From assembly GCA_020912385.1 (NCBI GenBank), contig CP087216.1, forward strand, positions 744,001 through 808,000: a stretch of DNA of 64,000 nucleotides. The letters are read 5' to 3'. This DNA is from Neofusicoccum parvum (taxonomy: Eukaryota; Ascomycota; Dothideomycetes; Botryosphaeriales; Botryosphaeriaceae). The translations under genes were made by a program, and so were the position numbers. Below are positions 54,993-64,000 of the stretch, one piece after another (within the stretch, counting starts at the first letter, position 1; each line of letters begins with the position of its first letter). The notes under the pieces were generated by a model that saw only the letters and a list, made by a program, of their open reading frames with translations, ran no database searches and was not told the origin of the DNA.

Positions 54993-57359
54993 GGCGCCGG
55001 GTATCGAATGCTGTGAGGGAGCGACTGTGGTGAGGCGAAGCAGTGCTGTGGAAGCAGAGGGTCGCGCGTGGGCGAGCGTCGGGTTGGCTGTCAAAGGAGT
55101 GTGTGGAGCAGGAAGTTGTTTAGGTTTGGTGTTTCCGGGGGTTTATATGGAACGGCGACCGCGACGGGCGGCTGCAGACGCCGCAATCACGCGGCCAATG
55201 AGGACTAGCGACGCCTGTGCGGGCCACTGATCGGGCCTAGCGCGGCTTGGCGCGGGACTCTGTTTGATCAGCGCCGCAGTGGAGGATCTTCATGCGCCGC
55301 CGCCCAATCGCTCCCTCCTGCGCTGCTCAGCCAGCAGCCGCTCGCCCACGACGCTGCACCGCTAGCCGCCCGTTTCACCTCCAAGGGACGCCCTTGGCGG
55401 CGCAGCAGCTGCTGGCTGCGTCGCTGCGTCCGCCGTGTGCTTGGCGGCTGTTCGTATTGGTAACGCCCATCTCGCTCCTGGCGATCATGGTTAAATTTAG
55501 GCTTCTCCGTATTTCTTAATGCTATATAGGAGGCCTGCCTCCGCCGCCGACAGAACTAAGCATGCGCTTGCCCGAACACGATTGCCCAGTCTGCATCTCA
55601 TCACCGCAACCGCCGTTTTCTGTCGCTTGATCCGGCGTTGCCCGTATGTGACCTCGAGCTCGATCTGTCGCGTGTCCGTGCACGAGCTCAAGTGTCGCTG
55701 CCGCGCACGCGCCGCCGAACGGGCTCTGTGCAAGCGTCATTTTGCAGGGCTGAACATTCGACCAAACGGGCACCATCACCAACCACGAGCCCCACCTTCC
55801 GCTTTCTCGATAGGGAGGAGATGATGAAGACCGCCAAACAGCCCAGGAGGCGAAACAGCCGTCGGCGGCTTCAAGATACAGTAGTGTCACCGGGCAGTAC
55901 TTGTGTATGAGGTGTGAAGGTCTCTGCCTTTCATTCCTAACCATCATTTGAAAGAGCCAGAGATCATCCTCTCGGCGGGGCACGGGGGGCCAACTTAAAT
56001 TCCAGGAGGTTGTAGACTCTGAATTCCTGTCAATCCCGAAGGACCAGAGAGTGTCCTCCCGGTACCCGAAGCGCTGCTTCTAATCACTCAGTCCCAAATA
56101 CTCGGATACTTACCGGATCACGACACCATCAATATGCTCGTCGTCGCTTGCATGCTCTACATGAATCACCACAGCAAGCGCAGGAAGGGCTACCGTGGAA
56201 GCACTTCAAGATTTGCATGGGCGGGATGTGTCTGACCATTGCTTTAGGGCCGATGGAGACCGGAGCGGCGATGCTAGAGCATATGACAAGAGAGGCAGGT
56301 GAAGTAATTAAGGAGGAGGGAAAGATGGGGTGGACGCTATGATAATAAGTCAAGACAGCGGCCCAACTTCACGATGCTGTAGTGCCCGGGAGCATTATCT
56401 TCAGGTCACAGGACAGCTAGCGACGACGATATCCAACAGGCGGGTTCCGGACAGTCCTTGGAGTTCTTCCAGGAACGTTCAGAGTACCGCCATTGCCGCC
56501 ATGGGGAGATGAAGCATTCGTCTAGATGGCTTTGTCTGTCTTCACACTGCACTCACACTTCTAGATGAGCGCGTCAACTCTACGTTCAACTTCCACCTTC
56601 TGACTGTTGCTTCAGTAACGTAATGCCTGCCTTAGATCTTAGGACACCATGCAAGACTATCCGGAGCCTCTGAAATGTTTACTATATATTTTTTGAGATT
56701 GAATACTCTAATATCGCCGGCGTTACTGCTGGCTTAGTCCAGTGGTACGCCGGCGATCGCCGAATTGCTCCTCTCTGAGGAGTAGAGTTCAAACCCTGTC
56801 TCTACCATTTCACCAAATTCGCAAAAAATCCCTGAGGACTCAACGGAAAGAGTTCCTGAGACGGGGTTTCTGCGGGCTCTCCGTCCGGGGAGAGCCTGTA
56901 GTTTTGCTCTTTTTTTTTTTCTTCCACTCTGTACTACACTTTCTCTCCTTTCTCATTATCTTTTTCTTTTTCTTTTTTACGCATCGCGAAAATGACAGAC
57001 CATTGTGCTCTTTCAGAGTGTTGGTAGCGAAAAAATTATGTGGGTGATGATGACGAGCTGGTCACAAGCGCGCCAGCGATACCTGAGTGACTCACTCTTC
57101 CGCCTGGGAGATCGATGGGCAATAACACTTGACGCGCGAGTGCGGGATCTCTAGCAGGGCGGATGAAACGAAGCTGCTGCATACTCAATTGACTTCTATA
57201 TTATGCTAACCTCTGCCTCCGAGCATCCGTAACGAGGACCTGACGGCGGTACACTGTATCGAGTGGAATGAGTTACAGTGAAGGGGAGTAAATCAACCCG
57301 GCGACACCACCAAAAACACAAATGACCAACTATCCCCGTTGTTACCACTCTGCTCACGT
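54993..57359. other. Intergenic region with a Pol III-like element
   Basis: About 2.4 kb upstream of the CFEM-like gene and downstream of the MCT-type gene. TATATAAAC-like sequence on the minus strand near 55139-55147 could be the CFEM gene's TATA box. Contains the Pol III-like unit at 56730-56920 and a GTGACTCAC (AP-1/GCN4-type) site near 57086-57094. No protein gene supported. Confidence 0.55.
56730..56920 (+). ncRNA. Pol III-like unit: A box, B box, hairpins and T11 terminator (SINE-like or tRNA-like)
   Basis: TGGCTTAGTCCAGTGG at 56730-56745 fits the tRNA A box, and GTTCAAACC at 56787-56795 fits the B box, 57 bp apart as in a class II tRNA or SINE head. Between them are CGGCG-AT-CGCCG and CTCCTC-TCT-GAGGAG hairpins. 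No acceptor stem can be formed, so it is not a normal tRNA. Downstream, an 8-bp perfect hairpin (56875-56882 with 56889-56896) and a run of 11 T (56910-56920) would end a transcript of about 190 nt. Confidence 0.45.
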
Positions 57360-58897
57360 TCACACGAACAACTTCTTCGGCGCATAGTAGAACCTGGCCG
57401 CCGCGAAGAAGAACCCCCCACCGATGATGCACACGCCGCTGAAGATGATTGCCTGATCATACCCGCCATACCTCGAAATCAACGCGCCGGTGATGGGCGT
57501 CCCGGTCAGGGCGGCGATGCCCACGATCCCGGAGCCCATGCCGATGTAGGTGCCGATCTGGTTGGGGCGGGGGGCGACGATGCCGAGGGTGGCAATCATC
57601 AGGGCGATGACCATGCCGCTGGTTGCGCCGTACAGCGCGGCCAGGGCGACGAGGCCGCCGGTCGACGCGATGCGCAGCCAGCACAGCACCAGCACGCCGC
57701 TGGCGAGGCTGGCGGCGGCGACGAGGTTGAACTGGCCGAGCGCGAGCGCGGCCGCGCCGCCGCCCACGCGGCCCACAAACGACCCGCCGTTGATGACCGC
57801 GACCAGGTACGTCGCCAGCGACGCGTCCATGCCGTGCCGCAGCCCGTACGTCGACAGGTAGAAGAACGGCGTCCACAACCCCCACGAGATCAGGAACAGC
57901 CCCGCCACCTGCAGCGTGTACGCCGGGTTCAGGAACGCCCCCGGCAGCAGCCACGTCCCCTTGCGCGGAGGGATCCCCGGCCGCACGGTGGCGCAGGAGA
58001 CGAGGGCGAGGCCGGAGGCGAGGAAGGCGACGCAGCGCTGCGTCCAGCCGAAGCCGAGCGAGGAGTGGTTGAGGAGGCGCGTCAGCATGACCGGGAAGAT
58101 TATGCCGCCGAGGGTCGAGCCGGTGCTGGCGATGGCGAGGACCATGGGGCGTTTGCGGTGGAAGTAGTGGCCGACGACGGCGACGGCCGGGGCGTAGATG
58201 AGGCCGGAGGAGATGCCGAGGAGGATGCCTTGGCAGAGGAGGAATTGGTAGTATTTCTTGCAGGCGGAGGTGAGGAGCATGGCGGCGATATAGGTGCAGG
58301 AGAAGGGCAGGACGATTACCTGAGATATGGTTAGTGGTGGCGGTTTTAGGGGAGGTGGTTGTGTTGGCATCAGGTCGTGGGGTGGAGAGAATCGTACAGA
58401 TGGACCGTACCGGTCAGTGATGGGACCGGAGATGACGGTGGCAGAGAATTGGGAGCATGCTTGGATGGAGCCGATCCAGGCGACAGCCGAAGGTGACGTG
58501 TCTCTGAGGAAGGTTTGGAGGTAGTAGGCTTCGTAGACACTGTGAGTCCGCAAGTTAGCCAGATGCCATATCATACTAAAAGCAGAAGGGACTAAGGGAG
58601 GAAGAGGAAGTGTGCTCTGCAACAGGACAACTCGACATACCCAAATGAGTTCACATATCCAAACGTGAAGAACAGGGCACACCAGCACCCTGCAACTGCC
58701 ATCCACCCTCTCGCGCCGCCTTCTGGAACTATGGGCATCCCAGATGGTCCATCAGCCGGCAGCGCTCCTGCTGTCTCGTTCTTTCCCTGTTGGTCCGGTA
58801 TGGAGCCCGCTTCGGCTTGACCTAGCTCGACTTTGTTCTCGTTTCCCGATGAAGGCGGCCTAGAGGGAAAGGAGAGCTTTTCCATGGTTTCTGACAT
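57360..58897 (-). CDS. MFS transporter, monocarboxylate (MCT/Mch-like) family
   Basis: Membrane carrier of the fungal MCT-like group; substrates are mostly unknown. Three exons: 58897-58641, 58539-58398 and 58319-57360; 452 aa. After a disordered N-terminus comes the family motif PEGGARGWMAVAGCWCALFF, then FGVYEAYYLQTFL and AWIGSIQACSQFSATVISGP with ITDRYGP (motif A region). Twelve membrane segments can be traced, including GISSGLIYAPAVAVVGHYFH and RRPM-type loop KRPMVLAIASTGSTLGGIIF. The second half shows GSGIVGIAALTGTPITGALI. The start is the first ATG of two nearby; the second (MEKLSF) is four codons on. In tandem with CCP and aconitase on the minus strand. Confidence 0.88.
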
Positions 58898-60551
58898 GCT
58901 TGCTGTTGCGTGTTGGTTCTTCAGGTGGCGGCAGAGATTTCTGTCGTGAAGCCCGAGAGGCTCTAAGTGCAGCAAGTCCAAATAAAATGTTGATAGGGCT
59001 AGAGAATCTTTCAGCTACTGTGGAAATGAACAGATGCTATTCTCCGATAAAGATATAGAAGGGGAGGGGGAATGAGGAGGGTATGATTCTCTATGTATAC
59101 TAAACCAGGTGGGAAACACTTGGGATGATGTGCATATATACCCCCGCCTCAAACACAGGGAACAAAAAAAACCTCCATCTCCGAAAACTCCCATCCTCGG
59201 GACCCTTGCGCATCAGCAAATTGGTAGCCCACGAAGGTATGGTAGGGCTGGTTCGGTCGGCAATAAACCTGATCCGGATCAGGTATCGTCCGGCGTTCCT
59301 GCCTTGATGTATCCATCCGAACCTCATGACTGGGCCGAGCCATGCGCACACTCTCCGCGTGTAATCAGATATATGCACCTGTGGCGTGAGAAGCATTGGT
59401 CGAACAGACGACGATGCAGCCACCAGATGCTAAACACAAACCAGCATTGATGGCGCCGCTCGCTCTCGGAAATATCCACTTCCTCCATCAGGAAAGCGCG
59501 TCGGCATTCGGCGAGCCTTTCCAGGAACCCAGACCCCTCGAGCTCAAGCAACCACCAAGCAAAGCTTGACGAACTAGTCGAGACAGCGCATCGGCGCGCC
59601 CGACACCCCGAAACAGCAGCGACACCTCGCCTCGAAAGCCGACGGGGCGCATCTCCATTCCCAAACCGCCGCCCTCCTCGCCCTCGCACCGCACTCCCCA
59701 CACCCACAAGCCCTCAAGCCCCCCAACACCGCCCGCCGCCATAACGAGCAACGGGGTGCAGACCGACCGACCGGCGTACCCATCCACTCGGCTCGGGCCC
59801 CTCCTCTCCCACCGAAGACGCCAGTAGAACACACAAAACCTCCGCCCAATCCCCCGCCCGACCGAGACCGAACGCTGACTGCCGCACCCCTCCCTAGGCT
59901 CGGCCTCGGCCTGCCCGCCGAAAAGGCAAAGGCGCCCGCGTCTCGGACGGGAGCGGGCAGGGAAAGCTCCACCGCCGTCCCGCCGTGGGCGGTCGAGGGT
60001 GGACCATGCCCGCGGCCGAGGCGCGAGGGAGAGAGAGAGCGAGGGGGCCAGGAGCGAAGCCGAGGTGGCGCGTGTGCGTGTTGGCCGGGAAGCAGCTGCT
60101 GGGGTGGGAAGCGTGGTGGCGGCGCTCGGGGACGGGCCGCTCGCCGGGGGTTTTTGGACGCCCGGCGGTCCGCTGACTAAGGCGCGGGTCAACCCCCCTC
60201 TCCGTTGCGGACGGGTGGTTTCTGTCGGGATGGAGTCAGGGTCCACGAGGAGACGTGCTGGATGACTGTTGGAAAGCGTGTCCAAACAAGGTTGGCATGA
60301 TGTGCACGTCACGGCGGGATGGATAAGGGTGCCAGTGCTGTCCACCACGATGAGACAATGAAGTAAGTTACTTGGTCTTTATCTAATTTGATCTATCAGC
60401 AAGCAGTCTAAGCTACCGCCAGTCTTTCAGGTCTTTTGAGTCTCGAAGGGCATGAAACAAGACAACTCCCCCGCCACAGGTTTCCCAGTCATATTTTCAA
60501 AACAACTCCATCGAACCGGAACATAAGTTGTAAAAAGAAAGGACCAGCCTT
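58898..60551. other. Intergenic region, MCT-type promoter and CCP 3' flank
   Basis: About 1.65 kb. The stretch 59470-60250 is very GC-rich with long frames in all directions, a composition effect; none carries a domain. No repeat or RNA recognised. Confidence 0.5.
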
Positions 60552-61738
60552 CTAGTCGAAGCTGCTCTTGAACACGAACCTCTGGTCCTCGCCCGTCGTG
60601 AACGGCACGCCCAGCTCGAACAGCCTGGTCACCGCGTCCGAGAAGTCCTTGAAGAACGCGTCCTGGTCCTTCGCGTACTTCTCCACGAACGGGCGGAACT
60701 TCTTGTCCTTGATGAGGCTGTAGTCGGTCGGCAGCATCATCAGGCTCTTCGTCTTCGCATCCTCGAGCTGCTTCGGCCCGTTCCACTTGCGCCACTGCCA
60801 CTTCTCGTCCAGCAGCAGCTTGTAGTAGTCGTTGGTCAGCGTCGTGGGCGAGAAGGTCCACGGCCCGTCGAAGCCGGAGCGGTCCGTGTGGCAGCGGCCC
60901 AGCGCGTGCGCGCCCGACAGCGCCACGATCTCCCGGTCGTTCCAGCCCATGCGCCCGAAGATGGCGCGCAGGTGCGACTGCTCCTTGGACGCGTCCGGCA
61001 GCCGCCCGTCCGGCGTGCAGAACGACACGTCGCGGTCGGCCCGCCCCGGGCGCCACGCGATCTTCGGGCCCTGCATCTCCTGCACCGCGCAGGCCCCCGC
61101 CAGCGTCCAGAGGTCCGAGTACGAGATCCACGGGAACCGCGCGTGGATCGGCTCGAGGAAGTCGCGCGCCGCCTTCAGCCCGGCGTTGGCGCCGTGGTCC
61201 GACTCGGGCGCGAACCGCATCGTGGCGCCGTTGGAGCCGCCGGTGCCGGTTTCCTTGTCGTAGCTGCGAGGCGCTGCGTCAGCGGGGGTTCAATGGGCGG
61301 GCGGGAGGTGTGCGGAGGGATCACTCACGTTCCGCTGGCGTGCCACGCCAGCCTCAGCAGGACGGGGCCGTAGCTCCCGTCATCGTAGTCGTCCTTCTCC
61401 TCCAGCGCCTTGGCGACGGCGTCGTAGACCTTCTGGTAGTCCTCGAACTTGGGGGTGAAGGGCTCCTTGGAGGCCGCCTGGGCGCCGACGCCCGAGCTGT
61501 AGGCGTAGTACCCGGCGCCGCCGAGGACGGCGAGGATGCCGGCCCAGACGGCGGGATTGGGCCCGCTCGACTTGGACGCGCCGCTGCCCTCGGAGGAGTA
61601 GCCGCGGCGGGACTGCTGGCGGAATGCTTGGGTGGGGACGGCGAAGCGGGAGGAGCGGGCGGCATTGGCCCGGATGGAGGACGGGGCGGAGCGCAGCAGC
61701 GCGCTGCGGGCAACGACCGATCTGGCGGCGGAGGCCAT
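60552..61738 (-). CDS. CCP1: Cytochrome c peroxidase, mitochondrial
   Basis: Heme peroxidase of the intermembrane space that reduces hydrogen peroxide with cytochrome c. Exons 61738-61329 and 61263-60552; 373 aa. A bipartite targeting region is visible: a basic presequence (Arg-rich to about residue 50) then a hydrophobic sorting helix [20 protein letters not shown] (about 63-82). The distal site [15 protein letters not shown] has the catalytic Arg, Trp and His, and the proximal motif [14 protein letters not shown] has the heme-ligand His. The Trp that forms the compound I radical is in [15 protein letters not shown]. The start ATG begins the presequence. Long compared with yeast because of the leader. 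Confidence 0.96.
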
Positions 61739-63407
61739 TGCGTTCAACGTGGCGGGAGTGGTGTGATAAGTGGCGATAAGCGTGAGCGGAATTGGTGGGA
61801 AGAAAAGACGCAGAGATAAGAGTCAGTGGCGGGATGGGTATCTTTCGCGCAAGGGACTCAGGCAAAAGAGAGGAAACCAAAGAAAGTGAGCGGCAGAGCA
61901 GACGCGAGGGGCGTCGGCGAGCTTATATCCAGCTCGGAAGTGAGCTCAGCGGCGGCAGCACGTTCGTCACCCTCGGGCTTGATCGACCGTGGTGGGTCTC
62001 CGGGTGCATCTGGGCACCAATCACTGCAACTCCATTAGCACTACACGTGCGCGGATGGTGCGAGAGGGCCGATTCCAGCCCTCGCCAGCTTACCAAGGCC
62101 CATCACCCGAGCGAGTCGCCGCGCCGGGCCACGTCGTAGCCCACCACCGTGCGCCGTCGCCATCGTCGTGTCAGCGGTCGGCGAGCACTCAAAATTTCGG
62201 GCAGGGGGCGACGGGAATTCCAGGCTTAGCGTCAGCCCAGGCGCGGCGCGGGCTTCGTCAGGGCGAAGACGCGCGCAGAGCCGCATTACGACACGCAGCA
62301 GCCGCCGGAACGGGCTCAGAGAGGGGCGGGCGCCGGCCTGGTTGGCCAGCTCGTCCGCCACGCCTGCCCAGTCGCAGACAGACGCGGACGCCGTCGTGGG
62401 AAGTCAGCCGAGCGGACCCTGAGCAACAGAAAGCGCTGCTCGCCCTTAGCTGCCGCACTTCAGCCCGTGGCGTCCCAGCCGGTTCCTGCGTCCGCCGAGG
62501 CAGCAACGGCGGCGGCGCTCTGTGCGACGGCGGCCAGCGTGGCCCAAGGGCTTCTGCGCGCGTGCGGGTCTGAGACACGCCGACACGCGCTGCTCCGAGG
62601 TTGTTTCGACGCCCTTCGCTCTGCCCTCACCGTCCGCCTGCTTCCGTAATCGCCTGGCCGGACTCTCCGCTTAACGAGCAAGACAAGTTTCCCATCTCCC
62701 TCCGATCTCGCGGCTCGTCAGCCCGGAAAACAAGCCCGCGGATGACCAACCAAGACCCGCCGCATGGCGGACGTCGGCGACCAGAAAACTCCCTTCGAAT
62801 CCCGCGGCGCTGGCCTCACTCTTCGTGGTGCTCTGATGGCGAGACCTCTGGACAACGTCCCTCTGATCGGCCCTTCTCGACGCCAAGTTGCGGAGAAGCG
62901 ACAGGGGGCCGGCGGCTTCCTGATCATTCCGACCCACCTGCTTATGAAAGGCGCCGGGTCCATTGGCCGTTCTCGTCGGCAGCGATTCGTACCCCGAGAT
63001 GTACCGATCTGTGATGTCGCGTCGTGGCATTAATGTTCGACCCACACGCAAGGTCGGTGTGGAAAGGATTGCAACAAGTCCACACGTGGGCAGTTGAAAC
63101 ATTCGTCCAGACGCAAACGTGCAGTTCAAAATTTACCAAATCCCTCTGGATGAAGGCCTCTCCTGCCCATAACGTATGCGTGTGTTGCAATATTTCCCGA
63201 ACTTTCCTCGTGCAGCCTCGTAGACAATACCAATCAAGAACGTCGAACATCGTGATAGCTGTTTGAAGACTTTTCCCTGTTTCATTGCGCCTGAGAATTC
63301 TGTCCGGTCCCTGCATCTACATGTATCGTTCGCGCGTCTCCAAGATATCACAGTACACTTTTTCAATCACACCACCACCACCGCAAGTTTGCCTTCCATC
63401 GTGCCGT
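61739..63407. promoter_or_regulatory. CCP promoter region and aconitase 3' flank
   Basis: About 1.67 kb. A CCAAT box on the plus strand near 62012-62016 lies some 275 bp upstream of the CCP start, where a HAP-type factor could act. A GC-rich interval (62050-62650) with no supported gene follows. Nothing else recognised. Confidence 0.45.
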
Positions 63408-63998
63408 TTAGTCTGACAGCTCCGCCTGCCTGGTGATCTCCTCCTGGCTCTCCCTGCCCGCCCGAGCCAATAGGTTCAACGCGCTGCCCGCGAGGATAAA
63501 ACCGCACTGGTCCTTGCTCAGCGTGTGCTTGGTGCCGATGACCTTCTCCTCGCCGTTCCTCTTCTTCAGCCTGAGCTTGACCTCGCCCTTGCCACCCGCC
63601 TTGAGCACCTCGTACAGACCCTCCGTGCTGATCTCGTCGCACGCGTCGATCAGGTCGTAGTCGGTCTCATTCAGGAACGTGAGCGGGACGACTCCCTGCT
63701 TCTTGAGGTTGGTCTCGTGGATGCGGGCGAAGCTCTTGGCCAGGAGGACGCGACCACCCAGGTATCTGGGCTGCAGGGCCGCGTGTTCTCTGGCGCTGCC
63801 TTCGCCGTAGTTGTGTTCGGCGACGACGAGCCACTCGAGACCCTGGTCCTTCCAGCGCTTGGCGAGCTCCGGGATGCCGCACGAGCTGCCGTCCATGTCG
63901 TATGCCGTGTTGGTCTCGCCGGTTGCGGCGTTGACGGCGCCAATGAGCGTGTTCTCGGCAATGTTAGGTAGGTGGCCCTTGTACTTGAGCCACGGGCC
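63408..63998 (-). CDS. Aconitase family, Aco2-like, C-terminal part
   Basis: C-terminal swivelling domain of a mitochondrial-type aconitase; its 5' part lies beyond the window. The visible 196 residues include GPWLKYKGHLPNIAENTLIG, then the catalytic-loop region HNYGEGSAREHAALQPRYLG and SFARIHETNLKKQGVVPLTF. In ordinary mitochondrial aconitase the loop reads GSSREH; here the second Ser is Ala. As far as I recall, this and the VVPLTF form are typical of the fungal second aconitase (yeast Aco2, AcoB), which in yeast serves lysine synthesis as a homocitrate dehydratase. The tail (AGRESQEEITRQAELSD) is longer than usual. In tandem with CCP. Confidence 0.9.
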   Translation of the reverse strand, partial: GPWLKYKGHLPNIAENTLIGAVNAATGETNTAYDMDGSSCGIPELAKRWKDQGLEWLVVAEHNYGEGSAREHAALQPRYLGGRVLLAKSFARIHETNLKKQGVVPLTFLNETDYDLIDACDEISTEGLYEVLKAGGKGEVKLRLKKRNGEEKVIGTKHTLSKDQCGFILAGSALNLLARAGRESQEEITRQAELSD

Positions 63999-64000
63999 GG

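Noticed and set aside
56730..56803. Functional tRNA gene
   Set aside because: A and B boxes fit, but no 7-bp acceptor stem and only one clear T-stem pair can be formed.
59488..60348. Minus-strand frame of 286 codons between the MCT-type gene and CCP
   Set aside because: Arg/Gly/Pro-rich composition typical of GC-rich non-coding DNA, with equally long frames on the other strand.

Overview
The window is nuclear DNA from a filamentous ascomycete (Pezizomycotina; Dothideomycetes is my best guess, not proven). The evidence is dense genes on both strands, short spliceosomal introns (mostly 50-120 nt, GTRNGT donors, CTRAC-like branch sites, YAG acceptors), GC-rich coding sequence, and typical fungal families (CHL4, DASH Dad2, CFEM-like, DUF1857, Rsm25). 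I rebuilt 25 protein genes exon by exon. Except for the two partial edge genes, each spliced length is a whole number of codons with one terminal stop. There are no prokaryotic features, CRISPR arrays, rRNA genes or clear canonical tRNAs.

Layout. 1-414: 3' end of a complex I PSST/NDUFS7 gene. 1.7-9.7 kb: a Dal5/Liz1-type MFS permease, a divergent TauD-like 2-oxoglutarate dioxygenase, and a CYS3/MetR-type bZIP factor; together they suggest a sulfur (sulfonate) acquisition neighbourhood. 10.5-17.6 kb: a chromosome-segregation neighbourhood of CHL4/CENP-N, a helix-hairpin-helix protein, DASH subunit DAD2 and shugoshin, the last two sharing a 338-bp divergent promoter. 18.4-20.9 kb: SEC23. 22.9-25.5 kb: an unrecognised gene with a 30-bp coding minisatellite and a Myb/SANT-like domain. 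26.8-28.3 kb: an NCBP3-like (DUF2414) protein with repeated ELFP motifs. 28.9-32.2 kb: a DUF1857 protein and a second ACS-family MFS permease. 33.0-36.3 kb: a long F-box-like protein with a His/Gln tail. 37.5-38.7 kb: TatD nuclease. 39.4-42.5 kb: divergent mitoribosomal Rsm25 and a PPR protein. 43.0-47.3 kb: RecQ-like helicase, then divergent mitoribosomal L17 and GINS subunit PSF2. 48.2-55.0 kb: RPL31, a CHY/RING ubiquitin ligase, LTO1, and a CFEM-like GPI protein. 57.4-64.0 kb: an MCT-type MFS transporter, cytochrome c peroxidase, and the 3' end of an Aco2-like aconitase.

Working together: two themes recur, mitochondrial function (NDUFS7, Rsm25, PPR, L17, CCP, aconitase) and genome maintenance (CHL4, DAD2, SGO1, RecQ, PSF2). 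The most novel non-coding signals are a three-way-junction inverted-repeat locus near 1.07-1.27 kb and a Pol III-like/SINE-like unit near 56.73-56.92 kb. The most testable system hypothesis is the permease-dioxygenase-bZIP sulfonate neighbourhood.
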